Shown here: one piece after another, positions 32,196 to 40,855 of the stretch | How positions within the stretch are numbered: position 1 is the first letter of the stretch | How the letters are laid out: the number at the start of each line of letters is the position of its first letter | Source: Streptomyces sp. NBC_00224 | GTDB lineage: Bacteria > Actinomycetota > Actinomycetes > Streptomycetales > Streptomycetaceae | DNA: 64,000 nucleotides | Direction of reading: 5' to 3' | Assembly (NCBI RefSeq): GCF_041435195.1 | Contig: NZ_CP108106.1 | Coordinates: 5,929,501 to 5,993,500, forward strand | Notes under the pieces: generated by a model | What the model saw: the letters and a program-made list of their open reading frames with translations, nothing else | Database searches by the model: none | Told to the model about the DNA's origin: nothing | Program-made: the position numbers and the translations under genes

Positions 32196-33866
32196 ATGGC
32201 CAGGGAATTCCAGCGCGGCCACAAGGCCAAGATCAGTGACCTGACAGCGGGAACGGATCTGTATGTAGGCGTGCAGATCGGCGCCCCCGGGCTGTCCTTC
32301 GACATCAGCTGCTTCGGCCTCGACGCGAACGAGCAGCTGTCCGACGACCGGTATTTCATCTTCTTCAACCAGCCCAAGTCGCCCGAGGAGTCCATTCAGC
32401 TCCTGGGTGCCCAGGCCGGTGACACCGAGTCGTTCCGCATCACCCTGGACCGCGTCCCGGCCCACGTCCACAAGCTCGCGTTCACCGCGACGCTGGACGG
32501 CGCGGGCCAGATGTCGCAGGTCGGCCCCGGGTACATCAGAGTCGTCGCCGGCGGCGAAGAGGTCGTCAGATACGCGTTCACGGGCGCCGAGTTCAGCACC
32601 GAGCGCGCGGTGATGCTGGGCGACTTCTACCTCAAGGACGTCTGGCGCTTCGCGGCCGTCGGCCAGGGCTTCGACGGCGGCCTGGAGGCGCTGCTGAAGA
32701 ACTTCGGCGGCGAGGTCGCCGAGGAGGAGCCCGCGGCGCCGCAGCAGCCGCAGGGCGCCTCGCCGGGCTTCGCCCCGCCCGCCCAGACCGCCCCCGCGCC
32801 CCAGTTCGGCGCCCCGGCCGCACCGCAGCAGCCCCAGCCCCCGCAGCCGGCCCCGCAGTTCGGCAGCCCCGCGCCCGCCCCGGCCCCGGCTCCCGCGCAG
32901 CACTACGCACCGCCGCCGCCCGGTTCCACGCCGCCCCCGGCGCCCGCGCCCAGCCCGCAGATCCACGCGGCGCCGACCATCGCCGCGCCCATGACCCTGC
33001 CGCCGGGCACCGTTCCGCCCCCGGCCGCCCCGGCCCCGTACGGACAGCCGCCCCAGCAGCCTTCGTACGGCCAGGTCCCGGGCCAGTACCCCGGCCAGGC
33101 CCCGCCGCTCGGCGCGCCCGCCCCGTACGGTCAGCCCGCGCCCTACGGCCAGCCCGCTCCGTACGGTCAGCAGCCCGGTGTCCCGCAAGGGATGCCGCAG
33201 CACGGCGGCGGCCTCGCGGGCGCCATCCAGCAGTACAAGGAGCTGCCCACCGGACAGCGCTGGACCCCGCAGAACAAGCAGCTCGTCCGGGTGGACCTCG
33301 GCACCGGCGGCTCCTCGGTGCTCGCCCGCCAGGGCAGCATGGTGATGTACCAGGGCAAGGTCGACTTCGGCTACAAGGGCGCCGGATTCGCCGGCCGGAT
33401 CGTCGGCAACGCGACCGGCCAGGAGATGCAGCTGATGCGCTGCAGCGGCCGCGGCCAGGTCTTCCTCGCCGAGAACAGCGCCCATCTGCACCCCATCGAA
33501 CTCCAGGGCGACGGCATCTGCGTCTCCGCCGAGCACGTCCTGGCCTTCGACGAGTCCCTTCAGTACGAGGTCCGCCGTATCGAGGGCCACGGCATCCCTG
33601 GCGGCGCGCTGTTCACCATGCAGTTCCAGGGCACCGGCACGCTCGTGGTGATGACCCACGGCACCCCGGTGGTGCTCCCGGTCACCCCGACCACGTTCGC
33701 GGACAGCGACGCGATCGTGGCCTGGTCGTCCGCCTCGCAGGTGATCGTCTCCAGCCAGGTCCGGCTGCGCCGCAACGCCTACCCCGGCCACAGCGGCGAG
33801 TCCGTCAACCTGCAGTTCCGCGGCGCGCCCGGGAACTTCATCGTCGTCCAGCCGTACGAGGTCTGA
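32196..33866 (+). CDS. TerD domain fused to AIM24 domain
   Basis: The 556-residue protein has three parts. Residues 1-175 are a TerD/TerZ-type domain (LSFDISCFGLDANEQLSDDR with calcium-site acidic residues, then FFNQPKSPEESI). Residues about 181-337 are a Pro/Gln/Ala linker containing PAPYGQ repeats. Residues about 350-556 are an AIM24 beta-sandwich (GSSVLARQGSMVMYQGKVDF, ending FIVVQPYEV). TerD proteins bind calcium and belong to stress and phage-defence-associated ter systems. AIM24 is a phosphorylcholine/membrane-linked fold of unclear bacterial function. It heads a three-gene set with two more AIM24 proteins 13 and 16 nt apart. Confidence 0.9.
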   Translation: MAREFQRGHKAKISDLTAGTDLYVGVQIGAPGLSFDISCFGLDANEQLSDDRYFIFFNQPKSPEESIQLLGAQAGDTESFRITLDRVPAHVHKLAFTATLDGAGQMSQVGPGYIRVVAGGEEVVRYAFTGAEFSTERAVMLGDFYLKDVWRFAAVGQGFDGGLEALLKNFGGEVAEEEPAAPQQPQGASPGFAPPAQTAPAPQFGAPAAPQQPQPPQPAPQFGSPAPAPAPAPAQHYAPPPPGSTPPPAPAPSPQIHAAPTIAAPMTLPPGTVPPPAAPAPYGQPPQQPSYGQVPGQYPGQAPPLGAPAPYGQPAPYGQPAPYGQQPGVPQGMPQHGGGLAGAIQQYKELPTGQRWTPQNKQLVRVDLGTGGSSVLARQGSMVMYQGKVDFGYKGAGFAGRIVGNATGQEMQLMRCSGRGQVFLAENSAHLHPIELQGDGICVSAEHVLAFDESLQYEVRRIEGHGIPGGALFTMQFQGTGTLVVMTHGTPVVLPVTPTTFADSDAIVAWSSASQVIVSSQVRLRRNAYPGHSGESVNLQFRGAPGNFIVVQPYEV

Positions 33867-33879
33867 GGGAGCCCGGACA

Positions 33880-34560
33880 ATGAACCAGCAGCTCGCGGGC
33901 TATGCCCCCACCCCCGTCGCCGCCCGGATGGAGAATCACGGCAGCGCCATGCTCAAGGTGGCCATGGCCACCGGACAGGACCTCTTCGCGCGCGTGGGCT
34001 CGATGGTCGCCTACGAAGGCTTCATCCAGTACGAGCCGAACCCGCCGGCCGTGCGCCAGATCGCCCGCGACTGGATCACCGGTGAGGGCGCCCCGCTGAT
34101 GAAGTGCACCGGCGACGGACTGCTCTACCTCGCCGACTACGGCGCCAATGTGGTCGTCGTCCAGCTCAACAACGACGCGCTGTCCGTCAACGGCACCAAT
34201 GTGCTCGCCTTCGACGCGAGCCTCCAGTGGGGCGTCGAGCGGGTCAAGGGCCTCGCCAAGTTCGCGGGGCAGGGCCTGTTCAACGTGAAGATCTCCGGCA
34301 CCGGCTGGGTCGCCCTGACCTCACGCGGCACGCCGGTCGTCGTCGACTGCGGAAGCGGCGAGGACGAGACGTACGTCGACCCGGACGCCCTCGTGGCCTG
34401 GTCCCCGAACCTCAAGGTGAAGGGCAAGCGCAGCTTCAAGGCGTCCTCGCTGATCGGCCGGGGCAGCGGAGAGGCGTACCAGATGGCCTTCTCGGGCCAG
34501 GGGATCGTCGTCGTACAGCCGAGTGAGGACAGCACCGACCGCCTGCGGGCCCGGGGCTGA
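33880..34560 (+). CDS. AIM24-family protein
   Basis: The 226-residue product is a single AIM24 domain: LFARVGSMVAYEGF near 44, LMKCTGDGLLYLAD near 75, VNGTNVLAFDASL near 108, GQGIVVVQPS near the end. It aligns by eye with the C-terminal domain of the preceding protein and with the next gene, so the three look like tandem paralogues. No signal peptide or membrane segment. The ribosome site is GAGGGAG before ATG 33880. Function unknown. Confidence 0.88.
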   Translation: MNQQLAGYAPTPVAARMENHGSAMLKVAMATGQDLFARVGSMVAYEGFIQYEPNPPAVRQIARDWITGEGAPLMKCTGDGLLYLADYGANVVVVQLNNDALSVNGTNVLAFDASLQWGVERVKGLAKFAGQGLFNVKISGTGWVALTSRGTPVVVDCGSGEDETYVDPDALVAWSPNLKVKGKRSFKASSLIGRGSGEAYQMAFSGQGIVVVQPSEDSTDRLRARG

Positions 34561-34576
34561 GGGGAGCGAGAACACC

Positions 34577-35332
34577 ATGCAGAGCCCGCTTTTCAGCTAC
34601 ACCGAGCAGCAGTCCCAGGAGCGCTACAGCGCGCACCACTCGCAGATGCTGCGGGTGGTGCTCACCGGCCACGACGACATCCTCGCCCGCAAGGGCTCGA
34701 TGGTCGCCTACCAGGGGCTGATGGAGTTCGACGGCGAGTACCAGTCGAACGGCAACCAGCGCGCCCGCGCCCACACCGGCGAGGGCCTGGACCTGATGCG
34801 CGTCTCCGGTCAGGGCACCGTCTACCTCGCCAACCTCGCGCAGTACGTCCACGTAGTGGACGTGGACCGGGACGGGCTGACCGTGGACAGCGGCTACGTC
34901 CTGGCCATGGACTCCTCGCTGCACTACGAGGTCATCGCCGTGGACAGCCAGTACGGCATCTCCGGCACCGGCAAGTTCCAGCTCAACATCACCGGCACCG
35001 GCAAGGTCGTCCTGATGACCTCGGGCCAGCCGCTGATGCTCCAGGTCACCCCGGACAAGTACGTCAACGCCGACGCCGACGCGATCGTGGCCTGGTCCAC
35101 CTCGCTGCGGGTGCAGATGCAGGCGCAGACGCACTCCACGGGCGTGTGGCGGCGCCGTGGCAACACGGGGGAGGGCTGGGAGCTCAGCTTCCTCGGACAG
35201 GGCTTCGCGCTCGTCCAGCCCAGCGAGGTGCTGCCGCCGCAGAACGCGGTGATCGGCCAGGGCATGCGGGCCCAGTACGGCGTGGGCCAGCAGGGCGCCC
35301 ACGCCCAGAACCAGGGCAACGCCTGGAGCTGA
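34577..35332 (+). CDS. AIM24-family protein
   Basis: The 251-residue product is a third AIM24 domain: ILARKGSMVAYQGLMEF near 35, LMRVSGQGTVYLANL near 73, DSGYVLAMDSSLHYEV near 102, GQGFALVQPSEVLPP near 215. It has a Gln/Gly/Asn-rich C-terminal tail (QYGVGQQGAHAQNQGNAWS). ATG 34577 has GGGGAG at 34561-34566. It ends the TerD/AIM24 operon, which is closed by a 14-bp terminator stem. Confidence 0.88.
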   Translation: MQSPLFSYTEQQSQERYSAHHSQMLRVVLTGHDDILARKGSMVAYQGLMEFDGEYQSNGNQRARAHTGEGLDLMRVSGQGTVYLANLAQYVHVVDVDRDGLTVDSGYVLAMDSSLHYEVIAVDSQYGISGTGKFQLNITGTGKVVLMTSGQPLMLQVTPDKYVNADADAIVAWSTSLRVQMQAQTHSTGVWRRRGNTGEGWELSFLGQGFALVQPSEVLPPQNAVIGQGMRAQYGVGQQGAHAQNQGNAWS

Positions 35333-35338
35333 CCGGGC

Positions 35339-35366
35339 ATCGGTAATCGGTAATCGGTAATCGGTA
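35339..35366. repeat. Four tandem copies of ATCGGTA
   Basis: Units at 35339, 35346, 35353 and 35360 are perfect. They lie between the last AIM24 stop and the terminator, and the last unit runs into the terminator's left arm. A perfect 7-bp array is unusual in a GC-rich genome and prone to slippage. Confidence 0.85.
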
Positions 35367-35398
35367 AGGGGCGGTCGCCATGGACGACCGCCCCTTAC
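35364..35398. terminator. Bidirectional terminator after the AIM24 genes
   Basis: Fourteen-bp perfect arms (35364-35377 and 35385-35398) around a 7-nt loop, between convergent genes. Confidence 0.85.
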
Positions 35399-35443
35399 CC
35401 GTTCACCCGTTACTGCCGGTCAATCCGTCAGCCCGTCCGTCCG

Positions 35444-35965
35444 TCACAGACGGGCCCGCGCGGCCTCCATCAGCCGCACCACCGAGTCGTCGGCGACCCC
35501 GGCCACCTCGTCGTAGCCGAACCAGCGCAGGTCCAGCGACTCGTCGCTGATCGCCTCGACCGCGCCGGCCGGGGCCAGCGCCGCGTACTGGACGTCCAGG
35601 TGCCAGTTGCAGGGCGAGGGGATCGGGTGCCGGTCGAGCCGGACGGGTCCGCCCGGCAGCAGTGTGAGACCGGACACACCGGACTCCTCGGTCGCCTCGC
35701 GCAGGGCGGCGGCCGTCAGCGAGATGTCCTCCGGCTCGCAGTGGCCGCCCATCTGCAGCCACATGTTCAGCTTGCGGTGCAGCGTCAGCAGCACCTGCCC
35801 GCGCTCCGGGGCGATCACCAGCGCGCTCGCCGTGAGGTGGCCGGCCGTGCAGGCCTTCCACATCCCGTCCGGGTGCGCCGACAGATGGTCGAGGTACGTC
35901 CGGCGCAGCTCGGGCTGGTCCTCGTACTCCTTCAGGACGAGGACCGCGTCTTCGTGCAGGCTCAC
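35444..35965 (-). CDS. NUDIX hydrolase
   Basis: The 173-residue product carries a NUDIX box starting GGHCEPED near 77 and ending REATEESGV. The first acidic position of GX5E is Asp in place of Glu. HRKLNMWLQMGGH before it is typical of small actinobacterial NUDIX enzymes. GTG 35965 overlaps the stop of the DUF2342 protein gene (GTGA), so the two are coupled. The nucleotide substrate is unknown. Confidence 0.88.
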   Translation of the reverse strand: MSLHEDAVLVLKEYEDQPELRRTYLDHLSAHPDGMWKACTAGHLTASALVIAPERGQVLLTLHRKLNMWLQMGGHCEPEDISLTAAALREATEESGVSGLTLLPGGPVRLDRHPIPSPCNWHLDVQYAALAPAGAVEAISDESLDLRWFGYDEVAGVADDSVVRLMEAARARL

Positions 35966-37377
35966 TTGCCGTCGTCGCCCTTGCTGTCGTCCTTGGCCCC
36001 GGGGCCGTCCTTGGGCTCGTCCTTGCGGGAAGCCGCCTCGCCGAGCATCTTGTCGAGCTCCGAGAAGTCCAGCTGCTCGCGGTGGACGAAGCCGTCCGGG
36101 TCGTCCAGGTCGGAGGCGGTCGGCAGCATGTCCGGGTGCTCCCACAGGTCGTCGCGACCGTCGACCCCGCGCGCGTCCGTGAGCGAGGCCCACAGGCGCG
36201 AGGCGTCCCGCAGACGGCGCGGGCGCAGCTGGAGACCGATCAGGGTGGCGAAGGTCTGCTCGGCGGGACCGCCGGTCGCCCGGCGCCTGCGCAGTGTCTC
36301 GCGCAGGGCGTCGGCCGAGGTGAGGCGCGGCTTGGCGGCCTCGTGGACCACCGCGTCCACCCAGCCCTCGACCAGGGCCAGAGCCGTCTCCAGACGGGCC
36401 AGGGCGGCCTTCTGCTCCGGGGTGTCCTCCGGCTGGAACATGCCCTGCTGAAGGGCTTCCTGAAGCTGCTCGGGGTTGGACACGTCGAGCTGGCCGACCG
36501 CGTCCTCCAGCTTCGCCGTGTCGACCTTGATCCCGCGCGCGTAGCCCTCGACCGCGCCGAACAGGTGCGAGCGCAGCCACGGCACATGGGCGAAGAGGCG
36601 CTGGTGAGCCGCCTCGCGCAGGGCGAGGTAGAGCCGGACCTCGTCCTTCGGGACGCCCAGGTCCTTGCCGAACGTCTCGATGTTCAGCGGCAGCAGCGCG
36701 GCCTTGCCTGCCGGGCCGAGCGGCAGGCCGATGTCGGTCGAGCCGACGACCTCGCCCGCGAGGACGCCCACGGCCTGCCCGATCTGCTGGCCGAACATGG
36801 CGCCGCCCATGGAGCGCATCATGCCGATCAGCGGGCCCGCCATGGCCTGCATCTCCTCGGGCAGCACGCCGCCCATGGCCGCACCGACGCGCTCGGCGAC
36901 CGGGTCGACGAGCTCCTTCCAGGCCGGCTGGGTCGCCTCGACCCACTCGGCGCGGCTCCACGCCACGGCCGTCGACGCGCCCGAGGGCAGCGAGGTCACC
37001 CCGTCCAGCCACAGGTCGGCCAGTCGGACAGCCTCCTCGACGGCGGCGCGCTCGGCCGGGCCGACACTTTCGTCCTTGGTGCCGTCGGCGGTGCCCTGGG
37101 CCACCGTCTGGCGCGCGATCTGCTTGGCCATGTCCCAGTTCACGGGACCGCCCTCGTAGCTGAGCATCTGGCCGAGCTGCTGGAAGGCGGCTCCCAGGTC
37201 GTTCGGGTTCAGCGAACCGAACATCGCCGCGAACGGATTGTCCGCGCCGCCGGCCCCGGAACCGAACCCGAACGGATTCGCCGGGCCGCCCTGGTTGCCC
37301 TTGCCCTTCTCCTTGCCCTCGTCGCCGTTCTCCGGCTCCTCCGGCGGAAGGCCGAATCCGAATGGGTTGTCACTCAC
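35962..37377 (-). CDS. DUF2342-family zinc-dependent metalloprotease-like protein
   Basis: The 471-residue product begins with a Phe/Gly/Asn/Pro-rich region (NPFGFG twice, NPFAAMFG) and continues into the DUF2342 domain: MQAMAGPLIGMMRSMGGAMFG, then VRLYLALREAAHQRLFAHVPWL near 250, where EAAHQ takes the place of the HExxH-type helix. The C-terminus is Lys/Asp-rich. From memory, its mycobacterial counterpart lies in the same neighbourhood, near the PDZ-Lon and UPF0182 genes. Proteolytic activity is inferred from family annotation. Confidence 0.88.
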   Translation of the reverse strand: MSDNPFGFGLPPEEPENGDEGKEKGKGNQGGPANPFGFGSGAGGADNPFAAMFGSLNPNDLGAAFQQLGQMLSYEGGPVNWDMAKQIARQTVAQGTADGTKDESVGPAERAAVEEAVRLADLWLDGVTSLPSGASTAVAWSRAEWVEATQPAWKELVDPVAERVGAAMGGVLPEEMQAMAGPLIGMMRSMGGAMFGQQIGQAVGVLAGEVVGSTDIGLPLGPAGKAALLPLNIETFGKDLGVPKDEVRLYLALREAAHQRLFAHVPWLRSHLFGAVEGYARGIKVDTAKLEDAVGQLDVSNPEQLQEALQQGMFQPEDTPEQKAALARLETALALVEGWVDAVVHEAAKPRLTSADALRETLRRRRATGGPAEQTFATLIGLQLRPRRLRDASRLWASLTDARGVDGRDDLWEHPDMLPTASDLDDPDGFVHREQLDFSELDKMLGEAASRKDEPKDGPGAKDDSKGDDGK

Positions 37378-37566
37378 GGGTTTCCTCGGCTCCTAGGGCC
37401 GCCGGCTCCTGCCGACGGCGACTGCCCACCAACACCACCAGCGTAGACATCCGGGCCGGATAAGGGCTCGGTGCTCCGCCGACTCTTGGCCTGCGGCAGG
37501 ATGGACGTCACCTGGTCCGTACGCGTCATTCGTGTACGTACTGAAGACAACCGCTGGAGACGCCCG

Positions 37567-38673
37567 GTGAGTTCCCCAGATCCGCAGGTTCGCGCAGCGC
37601 GAAACCCTTCCCCCTCAGCAGCGCGGGGTCCCGTCGTCGCGGTCACCGGTGCCGCGGCCGGAATCGGCGCGCTGCTCACCGCGCGGCTCGCCGCATCCGA
37701 GGAGATCAAGCAGGTCATCGCCATCGACGAGCGCCGGGGCGAGGTGACCGAGGCCACCTGGCACATCCTGGACGTGCGCGACCCGGCGATCGCCGAGAAG
37801 CTGCGCGGCGCCGATGTCGTCGTCCACCTGGCGCTCGACCTCGACCTGGAGACCGACGCGGCCGCCCGTACGGCGTACAACGTACGCGGTACCCAGACCG
37901 TGCTGACCGCGGCCGCGGCGGCCGGGGTCCACCGGGTCGTGCTGTGCACCTCGGCCATGGTCTACGGGGCGCTGCCCGACAACGACATCCCGCTGTCCGA
38001 GGACGCCGAGCTGCGGGCCACCGCCGAGGCGACCGGCGTCGGCGACCTGCTGGAGATCGAGCGCCTGGGCCGCCGCGCCCCGCGCGCCCACCCCGGCCTC
38101 AACGTCACGGTGGTCCGGCCCGCCGTCCTGGTCGGCGGCACCGACACCGCGCTCACCCGGTACTTCGAGTCGCCGCGCCTCCTGGTGGTCGCCGGATCCC
38201 GTCCGACCTGGCAGTTCTGCCACGTCGAGGACCTGTGCAGCGCTCTGGAGTACGCGGCTCTGGAGAAGGTCGACGGGGAGTTCGCGGTCGGCTGCGACGG
38301 GTGGCTCGAACAGGAAGAGGTCGAGGAGCTCAGTGGCATCCGGCGGATGGAGCTGCCCTCGGCGGTCGCGCTCGGCGCCGCGGCCCGGCTGCACCGGATC
38401 GGGCTCACCCCGTCCCCGGCGGGCGACCTGGCGTACACGATGCACCCCTGGGTGGTGAGCGTCGGGCGGCTGCACGACGCGGGCTGGCGGCCGCAGTGGA
38501 CCAACGAGGAGGTTCTGGCGGAGCTTCTGGAGGAGGCCGCGGGACGACACACCGTGGCGGGGCGCCGGCTGGGCCGGAAGGACGCCACCGCCGCCGGGGC
38601 CGCCGGAGCGACGGTCGCCCTGCTGGGAGCGGCCGCGGTGGTCCGCAGGGCCCGCAAGCGCCGGGGGCTGTAG
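37567..38673 (+). CDS. SDR-family NAD-dependent epimerase-like membrane-tethered protein
   Basis: The 368-residue product has a Rossmann start AVTGAAAGIGALL near 22, LVVVHLAL-type strand VVVHLALDLD near 82 and VLCTSAMVYG near 125, but the YxxxK pair is not canonical (ERLGRRAPRAH region). A C-terminal helix (AAGAAGATVALLGAAAVV) followed by KKRRGL-like basic residues suggests membrane anchoring. The GTG start has GGAG at 37556-37559. A 7-bp hairpin terminator (38675-38691) follows. The substrate is unknown. Confidence 0.85.
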   Translation: MSSPDPQVRAARNPSPSAARGPVVAVTGAAAGIGALLTARLAASEEIKQVIAIDERRGEVTEATWHILDVRDPAIAEKLRGADVVVHLALDLDLETDAAARTAYNVRGTQTVLTAAAAAGVHRVVLCTSAMVYGALPDNDIPLSEDAELRATAEATGVGDLLEIERLGRRAPRAHPGLNVTVVRPAVLVGGTDTALTRYFESPRLLVVAGSRPTWQFCHVEDLCSALEYAALEKVDGEFAVGCDGWLEQEEVEELSGIRRMELPSAVALGAAARLHRIGLTPSPAGDLAYTMHPWVVSVGRLHDAGWRPQWTNEEVLAELLEEAAGRHTVAGRRLGRKDATAAGAAGATVALLGAAAVVRRARKRRGL

Positions 38674-38751
38674 GACCCTCCTACGGAGGGTGTGGGTGAC
38701 GGGGTGAAAGAGCTATACCGCGATGTCAGTGCGGTACGGCACGATGGATCC

Positions 38752-39216
38752 ATGGCACAGACGTACTCCGATCACCCCGGCGAGCAGGCGGCGGACGACC
38801 CGATCCGGCTGCTTGAGATCCGTGACACCCCGCTCTCCCTGGACGAGGTGTTCCGCGCCGTGGGCGACCCCTCGGCGGGCGGCACGGCGCTGTTCGTCGG
38901 CACCGTGCGCGACCACGACGGCGGCGCGGACGTGGCAGCGCTGGGGTACTCGTGCCATCCGACGGCCGAGGCGGAGATGCGCCGAGTGGCCGACAAGGTC
39001 GTTGCCGAGTTCCCGGTCCGCGCGCTGGCGGCCGTCCACCGGGTGGGCGAACTGGCCGTGGGTGATCTGGCGGTCGTCGTGGCGGTCTCCTGTCCGCACC
39101 GCGGGGAGGCGTTCGCGGCGTGCCGCAAGCTGATCGACGACCTGAAGCACGAGGTCCCGATCTGGAAGAACCAGAAGTTCGCGGATGGAACCGAGGAGTG
39201 GGTCGGCGCCTGCTGA
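38752..39216 (+). CDS. moaE: Molybdopterin synthase catalytic subunit MoaE
   Basis: The 154-residue product shows the MoaE pattern: GTALFVGTVRDHDGG near 44, HRVGELAVGD near 95, CPHRGEAFAAC near 113 and the catalytic PIWKNQKFADG near 137 with both lysines. It inserts sulfur from MoaD thiocarboxylate into precursor Z. MoeZ encoded at 4716 would recharge MoaD. ATG 38752 follows CACGAT by 6 nt, a possible leaderless start. moaD is not in this window. Confidence 0.92.
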   Translation: MAQTYSDHPGEQAADDPIRLLEIRDTPLSLDEVFRAVGDPSAGGTALFVGTVRDHDGGADVAALGYSCHPTAEAEMRRVADKVVAEFPVRALAAVHRVGELAVGDLAVVVAVSCPHRGEAFAACRKLIDDLKHEVPIWKNQKFADGTEEWVGAC

Positions 39217-39240
39217 CCTCCGGGGGTGCCCCCAACGGGT

Positions 39241-39257
39241 GAACGGGCCGCCCGTTC
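39241..39257. terminator. Hairpin after moaE
   Basis: GAACGGG (39241-39247), CCG, CCCGTTC (39251-39257). It lies 24 nt after the moaE stop and has no U-tract, as is common for actinomycete terminators. Confidence 0.5.
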
Positions 39258-39392
39258 GGGGTGTCTGAAACCCTGTCGGGGGGATCCGCCCCGATTTGCG
39301 TAACCGCACCCCTGCCCCGAGCGTTGATCTCGCAGATGGTTAATCTGCTGATCTGTCAGTTGTGGACGCTCATTTGGGGACGGGAGGACGGA

Positions 39393-39563
39393 ATGGCTGC
39401 ACTCACCTGGCTGCTGATTCCGCTTTTCGCTGCTGTCGGCGCGGCGATATGGGCGAGCTGGGCCGCCCGCAATCGCACGACCGGCGACATCGCGGAACTC
39501 GCCGGCTACAGCCGGTTCCGAGAGGCGATGGAGAAATCCCACGCCGGAACCGAGCCCGCCTGA
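39393..39563 (+). CDS. Small single-helix membrane protein
   Basis: The 56-residue product has one N-terminal membrane helix (WLLIPLFAAVGAAIWASWA) and a soluble tail RNRTTGDIAELAGYSRFREA. The ribosome site GGGAGGAC (39381-39388) precedes ATG 39393. No family name is assigned. It sits just before the PDZ-Lon protease gene and could be a regulator or substrate of it, but nothing proves this. Confidence 0.7.
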   Translation: MAALTWLLIPLFAAVGAAIWASWAARNRTTGDIAELAGYSRFREAMEKSHAGTEPA

Positions 39564-39671
39564 CCCCCTTCTGCGCGCTCCTCGCGCCCCGGCCAGTACG
39601 CGGATGCCGACCCTCCCCGTACGGACCGGCCCCGGCGGTGCACTGACAGGCACGTCCCGTACTGTCGTTCC

Positions 39672-40760
39672 ATGCCACGCCGCACCGCGACGATGCTCGC
39701 CTCCACCTTGATCCTGATCGCGCTGCTCTGCGCAGGCGTCCTCATCAAAGTGCCGTACTCGGAGATGTCGCCCGGCCCCACGGTGAACACTCTCGGCGAG
39801 GCGCGTGGCGAGCCCGTGCTGCAGATCTCCGGGCACAAGACCTACCCGACGACCGGCCACCTCAACATGACGACGGTCAGGGTCACCGGTGCGGACTACA
39901 ACATGAACCTGGTCGAGGCCGTCTACGGCTGGCTGGCCCATGACAACAAGGTCGTGCCGCACGACACGCTCTACCCCGACGGCAAGACCGAGGAGCAGTC
40001 CTCGCAGGAGAACGCCGAGGAGTTCAGTCAGTCCCAGGAGAGCGCCAAGGTAGCCGCGCTCAACGAGCTGAAGATCCCGGTGAAGTCCTGGGTCATCGTG
40101 GCGTCCGTGGTCAAGGGCAGCCCGGCCGAGAACAAGCTGCACGCGGGCGATGTGATCAAGTCCGTCGACGGCTCGCCCGTCAAGGAGCCGGCCGACGTGG
40201 CGAAGCTGGTCACCAAGCACCGCCCGGGCCAGAACGTGGTCTTCGCGGTCGTCCCGGCCAAGGAGGCGGCCGCGGCGGAGAAGGCGGGCAAGGAGCCCGA
40301 GGGCACCGAGAACGTCACGATCACCACGGAGAAGGCCAAGGAAGGCGACCGGGCGATCGTGGGGATCCAGGCCGGGACCGACCACACCTTCCCGTTCAAC
40401 ATCGACATCAAGCTCGCGGACGTCGGCGGCCCGAGCGCGGGGCTGATGTTCGCCCTCGGCATCGTCGACAAGCTGACGCCCGGCGATCTGACCGGCGGCA
40501 AGTTCATCGCCGGTACGGGGACGATCGACGACGCGGGCAAGGTCGGCCCGATCGGCGGCATCGAGATGAAGCTGATCGGCGCGCGCGGCGCGGGCGCCCG
40601 CTACTTCCTGACGCCCGCCGAGAACTGCGCGGCGGCCGCCTCGGACACGCCCAGTGGGCTGACCCTGGTGAAGGTCTCCACCATCGACGACGCGACCAAG
40701 GCGCTGGAGAAGCTCCGCAAGGGCGACACGGCCGGTCTGCCGAGCTGCTCGGCGAAGTGA
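39672..40760 (+). CDS. PDZ domain and Lon-like (S16) membrane protease
   Basis: The 362-residue protein has an N-terminal membrane helix (residues 8-27), a PDZ domain (about 140-195; SVVKGSPAENKLHAGDVIKSVDG) and a Lon-type catalytic domain with GGPSAGLMFALGIVD near 257 (catalytic Ser) and IEMKLIGA near 299 (catalytic Lys). No AAA+ module is present. It is outward-facing by topology. ATG 39672 follows TACTGT (39660-39665) by 6 nt, a leaderless pattern. The Ser-Lys dyad is intact. Confidence 0.93.
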   Translation: MPRRTATMLASTLILIALLCAGVLIKVPYSEMSPGPTVNTLGEARGEPVLQISGHKTYPTTGHLNMTTVRVTGADYNMNLVEAVYGWLAHDNKVVPHDTLYPDGKTEEQSSQENAEEFSQSQESAKVAALNELKIPVKSWVIVASVVKGSPAENKLHAGDVIKSVDGSPVKEPADVAKLVTKHRPGQNVVFAVVPAKEAAAAEKAGKEPEGTENVTITTEKAKEGDRAIVGIQAGTDHTFPFNIDIKLADVGGPSAGLMFALGIVDKLTPGDLTGGKFIAGTGTIDDAGKVGPIGGIEMKLIGARGAGARYFLTPAENCAAAASDTPSGLTLVKVSTIDDATKALEKLRKGDTAGLPSCSAK

Positions 40761-40770
40761 CCGGCCGCGC

Positions 40771-40784
40771 CCACGCGCGCGTGG
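40771..40784. terminator. Palindromic hairpin after the PDZ-Lon gene
   Basis: CCACGCGCGCGTGG is a perfect 14-bp palindrome between convergent genes. It may act as a terminator, though the loop must open two or more pairs. Confidence 0.4.
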
Positions 40785-40855
40785 AGGTGTCGCGAGAGTG
40801 CGTCCCGCACCACGCGCGCGCAGGCGCACCCGTCTCGTAGCGTCAGTACCGCGTG

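Noticed and set aside
35962..37377. Canonical HExxH protease motif in the DUF2342 protein
   Set aside because: The site reads EAAHQ, so I do not claim a standard zincin site.
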